From Sedimentisphaerales bacterium (GTDB taxonomy: Bacteria; Planctomycetota; Phycisphaerae; Sedimentisphaerales; SM23-30): a DNA stretch of 5,510 nucleotides. The position numbers and the translations under genes are program-made. Of the stretch, positions 1-4,242 are shown piece after piece. Under the pieces are notes generated by a model. That model did not search any database and was not told the DNA's origin. It saw only the letters and a program-made list of their open reading frames with translations. How positions within the stretch are numbered: the stretch's first letter is position 1; every line of letters begins with the position of its first letter. The stretch lies in NCBI GenBank assembly GCA_030640865.1, contig DAOWIP010000011.1, positions 1 to 5,510 of the forward strand, read 5' to 3'.

Positions 1-10
1 AGAGAAAAAT

Positions 11-86
11 CGTTTGGGCAGACAGGCAAATTGGGGCCGTTTCGGCCAGAGGGTCGGGGCAATTTGCCTGTCTGGGGACCCGAACG
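11..86. repeat. Long structured inverted repeat
   Basis: A perfect 15-bp inverted repeat pairs 19-33 with 60-74. It is extended outward by 8 more pairs (11-18 with 79-86, one of them G-U) after a 4-nt bulge at 75-78. Inside the loop, 35-39 pairs with 43-47 around a TTT triloop. The whole element can fold into one long hairpin with a bulge and an apical stem. No run of T follows the 3' arm, so it does not look like a standard intrinsic terminator. Possible identities are a structured RNA, a dispersed palindromic element, or a factor-binding site. Confidence 0.8.
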
Positions 87-193
87 AATTTACTCGCTCT
101 TAATGCCTGTTAAAACAATTACTTATGGTGGTGTAACACTTGGGAGTTGAATCCGCCCGGTATGTGAAAAGGCCTGTTTATTGCTATGTATAT

Positions 194-212
194 CTACTTG
201 TTATACAAGTAG
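194..212. repeat. Hairpin/operator-like palindrome (8-bp arms)
   Basis: The arms CTACTTGT (194-201) and ACAAGTAG (205-212) are perfect inverted repeats around the triplet TAT. In DNA this is a 19-bp dyad of the size bound by dimeric regulators; in RNA it is a stable hairpin with a three-base loop. A second hairpin follows 10 bases later, which slightly favours a structured RNA. It lies about 200 bp upstream of the first gene, so a direct role in repression would require a promoter nearby. Confidence 0.6.
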
Positions 213-222
213 TTATGGGCGA

Positions 223-237
223 GCAGCAAGATGCTGC
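223..237. repeat. Short hairpin (6-bp arms)
   Basis: GCAGCA (223-228) and TGCTGC (232-237) form a perfect inverted repeat with loop AGA. It directly follows the 194-212 hairpin, so the two form a compact pair of stem-loops. It has no T tract after it and is not a typical terminator. A short 6-bp dyad could occur by chance; the pairing with its neighbour is what makes it worth listing. Confidence 0.4.
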
Positions 238-361
238 CGTAAGTCATTGATATATCGGGAATTACCCATTTCCTTTTTCGGTGAACGAATGATAAAATTA
301 CTTGCTTCTTAATACTATTTTGCCTATCTTAACCCTAATGATGAGGGCAGAGCGAATGAGG

Positions 362-378
362 GTATGGCATACTATGCC
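362..378. promoter_or_regulatory. Overlapping palindromes, possible operator
   Basis: Two dyads share bases: GTATGGCATAC (362-372) and GGCATACTATGCC (366-378). They lie immediately upstream of the candidate -35 element at 387-392 and about 33 bp before the first start codon, a usual place for a regulator to bind. Because the dyads overlap, only one could form as an RNA hairpin at a time. No regulator gene is present in the window, so the binding partner is unknown. Confidence 0.35.
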
Positions 379-386
379 CGTACTGG

Positions 387-412
387 TTGACTTTGGATTT
401 TTAGAGTATAAT
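387..412 (+). promoter_or_regulatory. Candidate sigma70-type promoter overlapping the first start codon
   Basis: TTGACT (387-392) matches the -35 consensus at five of six bases and TATAAT (407-412) is a perfect -10 box. The spacer is only 14 bp, shorter than the preferred 16-18 bp, which lowers confidence. The -10 overlaps the ATG at 411. If the promoter is used, transcription would begin near 419-420, exactly at the second in-frame ATG (420), giving a leaderless or nearly leaderless mRNA. Alternatively the TATAAT is a chance match in AT-rich DNA and the real promoter lies further upstream. Confidence 0.3.
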
Positions 413-2120
413 GACAACGATGTTAGGCATAGATATAAGTGAAAAAATGATACGGGTGGTGCGGCTGCGGCGGCGTGGCAGCGGGTTTCTGCTACTGCCT
501 CCGTTAGAAGTGCCGATAGAGCCGGGGCAGGCGGACGATCCGGTAGCTCTGGGCAAACGGTTGGGCGAGGCGCTGCGCAGCCGAGGCTGGTATAAGAAAA
601 AAGCGGTAATGACGCTGCCGGATCGGCTTTGCTTTATCCGACGGCTGCCCAAAGAGATAATGAGAAGCGCGCACGCCAAAAGCAACGGACACCTACACAA
701 AACAACAGTAGAGAATCTACTGAACATCGCCCGGCAAACAATGCTGGTTCCGGCGGAAGACCTGGTACTCGATCTCTGGACGAAAGGAAGTTTGCTAACG
801 GCGAAAAAACCCGCAGAGATCGAGCGGGAAGGAGTGGTACTGCTGGGGGCAGCACAAAAGTCAGTAGTAGAGTTTTGCCGGGAGTTGGCTGCAGCGAGCG
901 GTATAAAAATGCTGTCTCTGGAACTTCGCCCCCTGGCGGCGATTAACGGACTACTGTTTAACTGGAATGAGGCACCAGAAGAAAATATCGCGGTGGTATT
1001 TCTTAGTTCTCAGCAGGTTGATATAGCGTTTATGGACGCTGAAGGACTCTTCTCTCTGCAAACACTGAAACCGCCTTCAGGACCTGATGTTTCCGTCGAG
1101 GATAGCGAGACCGCCTTCCTGAATCAATTACCGCGTGTTTTCAATACCCTAAAACTGTCCGAGCCGGATCGCGTTCCGCAACGAGTTTTTATAGGCTCCG
1201 GCAGCAAACTGATTAGCTCACTACAGCCGTTGGCCGAGCGGTTACGTCAAAAAACAGGGATTGAAGTGTCAATATGCTCACCAGAGGCAGGTCTGTCTGT
1301 TTTGGGCGTCCGCAAAGAGAATCAAGATCGCTCGTCGGAGGCGGAGTTCAATGTTCCTCCAGGCTCCAACATTCCCACGGCTGTCGCGGACACGGCGGAT
1401 TTTCAACCGGCTATCGGCGCGGCGCTGGACGGTCTGGCAGCTACTCCAACGTGGTTTGATTTTCGACACCCACAAGGAAGATTCTCAAAAAAGAAAAAAC
1501 CAATATCATGGAAGCCGTTTGTCTTCGCTGGGGCGACATCGATTCTGTTGGGCTGCGCATTCTGGCTGAGCCTGGTTCAACAGAAGATTACGGAGCGGGA
1601 TCGACTGAGTGTCAGTCTGAACCAATTGCAGCCGGAACTGGAAAAGATGGCCAAGGCAAAAAAGAACTGGAATCTCTTCCGCTCATATTTGCCGAGTAGC
1701 CAGGGAGGCGATCGGCTCAGCTACCTGAATATACTTTACGAAATGAATCAGATAATGCCCAATACCAGAGAGGCTTACCTGACTTCTCTGACAATTATCG
1801 GTAAAAAAAGCATCTCACCCACAACTCAGAGCGATATAGTCATTATAGGCCGAGTGAGTAAGGGTGATGTGATTACAGGCAAAGTCGGCCCGGGTGAAGA
1901 AACAACGGTCAAAGTCAGTCCGCAGGAGGCAACGTCGGCGAAGGACAGCCAAACTGATGTCTCGACGGGGTTTATCGCCCGGTTGAACAATTCAAATCTG
2001 TTCCGCAAGGCTGAGCAAGCGGCTTCCCTGACGCTGGACGACACAGACAACCTGTATCCCTTCAGTTTTTCGGTAACCTGCAACCTGCGTCGAGCGGAAA
2101 AAAATCCAGTCAAACCATGA
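411..2120 (+). CDS. pilM: PilM-PilN fusion (GspL-like) assembly protein of a T4P/T2SS
   Basis: This 569-residue protein joins two proteins that are usually separate. Residues 4-270 resemble the actin-like PilM fold: an N-terminal phosphate-1-type motif (MLGIDISEKMIRVVRL, 4-19), a central segment with VPAEDLVLDLW, a domain beginning VVLLGAAQKSVVEF at 142, and the late glycine-serine loop GSGSK (262-266). A linker of about 70 residues ends in a basic run and one membrane segment at about 369-389. A short coiled coil follows (390-425), then a PilN-like periplasmic domain (434-560) with the typical 'LNILYEMNQIMPNTREAYLTSL' type segment. It should anchor the cytoplasmic ATPase side of the machine to the periplasmic ring. 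The topology is that of GspL, but the gene order is pilMNOPQ-like. A low-complexity insert lies at about 483-518. There is no clear Shine-Dalgarno site; Met4 (base 420) is an equally plausible start and begins at the usual PilM N-terminus. The gene ends in an ATGA overlap with the next gene. Confidence 0.85.
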   Translation: MTTMLGIDISEKMIRVVRLRRRGSGFLLLPPLEVPIEPGQADDPVALGKRLGEALRSRGWYKKKAVMTLPDRLCFIRRLPKEIMRSAHAKSNGHLHKTTVENLLNIARQTMLVPAEDLVLDLWTKGSLLTAKKPAEIEREGVVLLGAAQKSVVEFCRELAAASGIKMLSLELRPLAAINGLLFNWNEAPEENIAVVFLSSQQVDIAFMDAEGLFSLQTLKPPSGPDVSVEDSETAFLNQLPRVFNTLKLSEPDRVPQRVFIGSGSKLISSLQPLAERLRQKTGIEVSICSPEAGLSVLGVRKENQDRSSEAEFNVPPGSNIPTAVADTADFQPAIGAALDGLAATPTWFDFRHPQGRFSKKKKPISWKPFVFAGATSILLGCAFWLSLVQQKITERDRLSVSLNQLQPELEKMAKAKKNWNLFRSYLPSSQGGDRLSYLNILYEMNQIMPNTREAYLTSLTIIGKKSISPTTQSDIVIIGRVSKGDVITGKVGPGEETTVKVSPQEATSAKDSQTDVSTGFIARLNNSNLFRKAEQAASLTLDDTDNLYPFSFSVTCNLRRAEKNPVKP

Positions 2121-2716
2121 AACAACCCAAAAGACATATTATTGTTGTGATTTTTATTTGTGCCCTGGCGGCATTAGTGGTGGGCCGGACAGTAACGTGG
2201 CGGATGTGGGAATATCTGAACAAACTGAACCAGCAAATCGAAAAAGACCAGGTTCTGCTGGCCCAGGCCAAAGAAGAAATCAAGGAAAATGCCGAATACC
2301 TTGATAAATGGGACAATATCAGCGGATTCCAGGAAGTGGCGGTGGAAGAAAGCCAGCGAAAATTCTCGGCCTACCTGCAGTCCCTGATTGAATTTGCCGA
2401 TTTAAGTCCGTCAATCCGGCGACCAATGGAAGGCCATGATCTGTTTCAGGAACTCGGCTATACACTTACCTTTTCGGCCGACCTGGAAGATCTGGTGGAG
2501 TTTCTGGCTAAGCTGGACGCATCAGAACGTCTGCTGCTCCTGGACCGACTCGAAATAACCAATAAATGGAAAAGCTCCTTTGGAGGACTGTATGAAATGA
2601 GAGTGCCCAGCTCCAAAGACCTGCTGGTGAAAGTAACGTTTTCGATTCCAGCGGCGCCGGAGCCGAGCGAGACCGTGATCGAGGATGAAGAGTGGAGAGT
2701 AGAGGGTAAAGAGTAA
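2117..2716 (+). CDS. PilO/GspM-like inner-membrane platform protein
   Basis: The 199-residue protein has the bitopic plan of the PilO/GspM family: a short basic N-terminus (K2, K5, R6), one membrane segment (about 8-23), a charged coiled coil (about 32-65), and a periplasmic alpha/beta domain (about 80-178) with the pattern LGYTLTFSADLEDLVEFLAKLD followed by a closing strand VKVTFSI. Family members dimerise with PilN/GspL through these ferredoxin-like domains, and the fused PilN domain is encoded just upstream. The start ATG overlaps the TGA of that gene (ATGA), so translation is probably coupled. Sequence similarity to PilO is remote; the call rests on length, topology, fold-like pattern and gene order. 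The acidic C-terminal tail ends in residues encoded by a 7-bp tandem repeat, which also supplies the stop codon. Confidence 0.75.
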   Translation: MKQPKRHIIVVIFICALAALVVGRTVTWRMWEYLNKLNQQIEKDQVLLAQAKEEIKENAEYLDKWDNISGFQEVAVEESQRKFSAYLQSLIEFADLSPSIRRPMEGHDLFQELGYTLTFSADLEDLVEFLAKLDASERLLLLDRLEITNKWKSSFGGLYEMRVPSSKDLLVKVTFSIPAAPEPSETVIEDEEWRVEGKE

Positions 2717-2730
2717 AGAGTAGAGAGTGG
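2691..2730 (+). repeat. 7-bp tandem repeat across the end of gene 2
   Basis: About 5.7 copies of a purine-rich heptamer with consensus AGTRRAG run from 2691 to 2730: AGTGGAG, AGTAGAG, GGTAAAG, AGTAAAG, AGTAGAG, AGTGG. The repeat encodes the last residues of the PilO-like protein (about WRVEGKE), provides its TAA stop at 2714-2716, and fills most of the 22-nt gap before the next gene. Its GA-rich end lies about 9 nt before the next start and may act as a weak ribosome binding site. Confidence 0.85.
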
Positions 2731-2738
2731 TATAGAAA

Positions 2739-3500
2739 ATGATGGTTAGTAAGACAAGTATAATTTGTAATCGACGGCAGAGGCTATTGAGTTGCGGGAG
2801 CGGTACGGCCGGCTGGTGGTGCTTTATGTGTTTTCTGGCGTGGATGTTAGTCTGTTCGGCGGCGATCTCGCGTGCCGCGGACAAAGTAAAAATAACAGAA
2901 GATAACAAGTCGGCCCAAACAGAAACAACCAAGGTGAAAGAAGCCAACGTTGATCAGATGAAAGCCGCCATTATCCGGAAAAATATCTTTCGGCCGGGAC
3001 GTGTTCCGCCGGCCTCGATCCGCGAGACAAGCCCGGACTTAACAATGCGCGAGATGTGGCCGATGAGTCTGGATCGGCCCTTCAGGGTAATTGCCTGCGA
3101 TACCATCAACGACATATCGCAGGTCTATTTACAGTTTGACAATCCGCTGGTGGTACGGCCGTATAAAGTGGGAGATGTGATTCAGTTTATAGTAACAATT
3201 CTGGAGATAAAACCGACTTTTATCCGCTGTAAATATGACAATAAAAAGGTCCGTATCGATACGGGAGAGACCAGCGATGACGCCCTGACGCGTCTGCGGG
3301 GCTTCGACGGCAGGGACTATGAATTTAAGGGCACTACGGTTACAGACGACGTTGCATTTGCCTTTTTCCAGATCGCCGGCCGGCCGGGGCTGGTCCGCGC
3401 GGAAGTGGGCGATTGGTTAGGACAAGACCAAATCGTGGCAATAGAACCCGGTATGGTTACAGTGATACTCGAAAATGGCGAAGAGATATATATACCCTGA
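2739..3500 (+). CDS. PilP/GspC-like periplasmic protein with two HR-type domains
   Basis: The 253-residue protein starts with a basic segment (NRRQRLL) and a hydrophobic stretch (about 26-44) ending SAAISRA/AD, which reads as a signal peptide or, as in GspC, a single membrane anchor. C39 does not sit in a good lipobox, unlike classical PilP lipoproteins. A linker leads to NIFRP (82-86), comparable to the short motif preceding the beta domain in PilP and GspC. Two similar beta domains follow, 115-174 and 194-253, each with a VR..(K/E)VGD core (VRPYKVGDVI and VRAEVGDWLG). The second ends like PilP, with a Q.VAIEPGMVTVILENGEE strand pair. HR/PilP domains bind the N0 domain of the secretin, which gene 5 encodes. 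Met2 (2742) is an alternative start. The 3' end overlaps gene 4 by 26 nt. Confidence 0.75.
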   Translation: MMVSKTSIICNRRQRLLSCGSGTAGWWCFMCFLAWMLVCSAAISRAADKVKITEDNKSAQTETTKVKEANVDQMKAAIIRKNIFRPGRVPPASIRETSPDLTMREMWPMSLDRPFRVIACDTINDISQVYLQFDNPLVVRPYKVGDVIQFIVTILEIKPTFIRCKYDNKKVRIDTGETSDDALTRLRGFDGRDYEFKGTTVTDDVAFAFFQIAGRPGLVRAEVGDWLGQDQIVAIEPGMVTVILENGEEIYIP

Positions 3501-4161
3501 TAAGTTTCTCGGCCGAAGACTGCTGCTCACCCCAGTATGTTTCCTGTTTATACTGGGGCAGAACGGCTGCGGCTGGACCGCAACGTCAAAAATGCCGTGC
3601 AGCCCGAAAAAACCTGTGCTTCCGCTGACCGGTGAGGCGGCAACACGGTTTTATCAGCAGGCCCGGAGTAAATGCGAGAATCCCGGTCCTGTCGAGGGCG
3701 GCAGAGATGGGGTAAGTGAACTTGTGTTGACTTACATCAGTATCGGCCGAGATTTTTATGAACCAAAGGGGCCGGACGGTTTCGTACTGCGGGTTACGCC
3801 GTTGGACAAGCATTACCAGACAATACAGACCGCGGCAAACATAACAATAATACTCTACGGCGGCCAAGGCGGTCAAGCCGAACGGGACAGGAACACCTCT
3901 CTGAAATACAGAAAGGTGCCACCCAGCCAACCGTTGCGTCTCTGGCATGTGCCGGCAAGTGAACTGGCTGACTATTGGATGCCGTCTCGACTTCTAAATG
4001 GATTTCTCTTTCGCCTCGAATGGGTGAGGGAAGTATCGCCTGGCGACTATATACTCCAGGTGCTTTATGACCGTCAGGAACAAAATGGAACACAAACGAT
4101 ATGCCAGAAGGTGTTTTTTCAAGATCAAATGCCACGGCAGAAAAAGGGACAGTTGCCGTAA
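3475..4161 (+). CDS. Exported protein of unknown function, probable lipoprotein
   Basis: I do not recognise this 228-residue protein. The N-terminus has basic residues (GRR, 13-15), a hydrophobic core (16-28) and a Cys at 32 in the context QNGC. This resembles a lipoprotein signal, but the residues before G-C are unusual for a lipobox. The mature part begins with a Pro/Lys-rich stretch, then a probably beta-rich domain from about 83 to 220: LVLTYISIGRDFYEP, PDGFVLRVTPLD, ITIILYG, and near the end PGDYILQVLYDRQ. Alternating hydrophobic strands and a closing 'PGDYILQV' element suggest a beta-sandwich. The start lies inside gene 3 in another frame (26-nt overlap), with no clear Shine-Dalgarno site, so translation may depend on the upstream gene. 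Its position between the PilP-like and secretin genes suggests an accessory or pilotin-like role in the outer membrane; this is inference only. Confidence 0.75.
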   Translation: MAKRYIYPDKFLGRRLLLTPVCFLFILGQNGCGWTATSKMPCSPKKPVLPLTGEAATRFYQQARSKCENPGPVEGGRDGVSELVLTYISIGRDFYEPKGPDGFVLRVTPLDKHYQTIQTAANITIILYGGQGGQAERDRNTSLKYRKVPPSQPLRLWHVPASELADYWMPSRLLNGFLFRLEWVREVSPGDYILQVLYDRQEQNGTQTICQKVFFQDQMPRQKKGQLP

Positions 4162-4162
4162 A

Positions 4163-4202
4163 GGCACAGAGGAACAAAGGAACAAAGGAACAAAGGAACA
4201 AA
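4163..4202 (+). repeat. 8-bp tandem repeat (GGAACAAA)
   Basis: Four exact copies of GGAACAAA occupy 4171-4202, preceded by a degenerate copy GGCACAGA (4163-4170, six of eight bases). The array begins two bases after the TAA of gene 4. Such arrays expand and shrink by slippage, so the spacer length may vary between strains. On the RNA it is unstructured and purine-rich. Confidence 0.95.
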
Positions 4203-4229
4203 GTAAATAATATGAAACCACGGATTATA

Positions 4230-4235
4230 AGAGGA
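4230..4235 (+). promoter_or_regulatory. Shine-Dalgarno site of the secretin gene
   Basis: AGAGGA lies 7 nt before the ATG at 4243 (10 nt before the second ATG at 4246). It is the clearest ribosome binding site in the window; the other genes rely on overlap or weak purine-rich sequence. It supports 4243 as the start and suggests that the secretin is translated independently of gene 4. Confidence 0.7.
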
Positions 4236-4242
4236 AATATTG

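Larger units (their letters stand above)
1..410. other. Non-coding region upstream of the operon
   Basis: I find no convincing gene in these 410 bases. The longest sensible small reading frame noted on the + strand begins at 103 and stops after 15 codons, with no ribosome binding site. The region is rich in dyad symmetry: a long inverted repeat at 11-86, hairpins at 194-212 and 223-237, and overlapping palindromes at 362-378. It is more AT-rich than the genes, as expected for a regulatory or intergenic stretch. It could hold a 5' leader or regulatory RNA for the operon, the remains of a small mobile repeat, or the downstream end of an earlier transcript. I could not match it to a riboswitch class I know. 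Confidence 0.7.
4162..4242. other. Spacer between gene 4 and the secretin gene
   Basis: This 81-nt gap is the largest inside the operon. It contains an 8-bp tandem repeat, then an AT-rich stretch and the ribosome binding site of the secretin gene. No terminator hairpin or clear promoter is visible, so the secretin gene is probably read from the same transcript. A 15-codon frame from 4212 overlaps the secretin start but has no support. Confidence 0.6.

Noticed and set aside
11..86. Integron attC site
   Set aside because: The outer arms GTTTGGG and CCCGAAC do not fit the GTTRRRY/RYYYAAC core sites, and there is no integrase or cassette-like gene in the window.
11..86. Intrinsic terminator of an upstream gene
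   Set aside because: The stem is long and bulged and is followed by mixed sequence without a T tract.
103..150. 15-codon open frame in the leader
   Set aside because: No ribosome binding site and too short to judge; nothing in the peptide is recognisable.
120..240. Known riboswitch (for example c-di-GMP type) controlling the operon
   Set aside because: I could not find the conserved core bases of a class I know; only generic hairpins are visible.
4163..4202. CRISPR array
   Set aside because: The 8-bp units are directly adjacent with no spacers.
3794..4221. Minus-strand open frames over gene 4
   Set aside because: They lie opposite a gene with good protein features and operon context, and their translations look like low-quality shadows.
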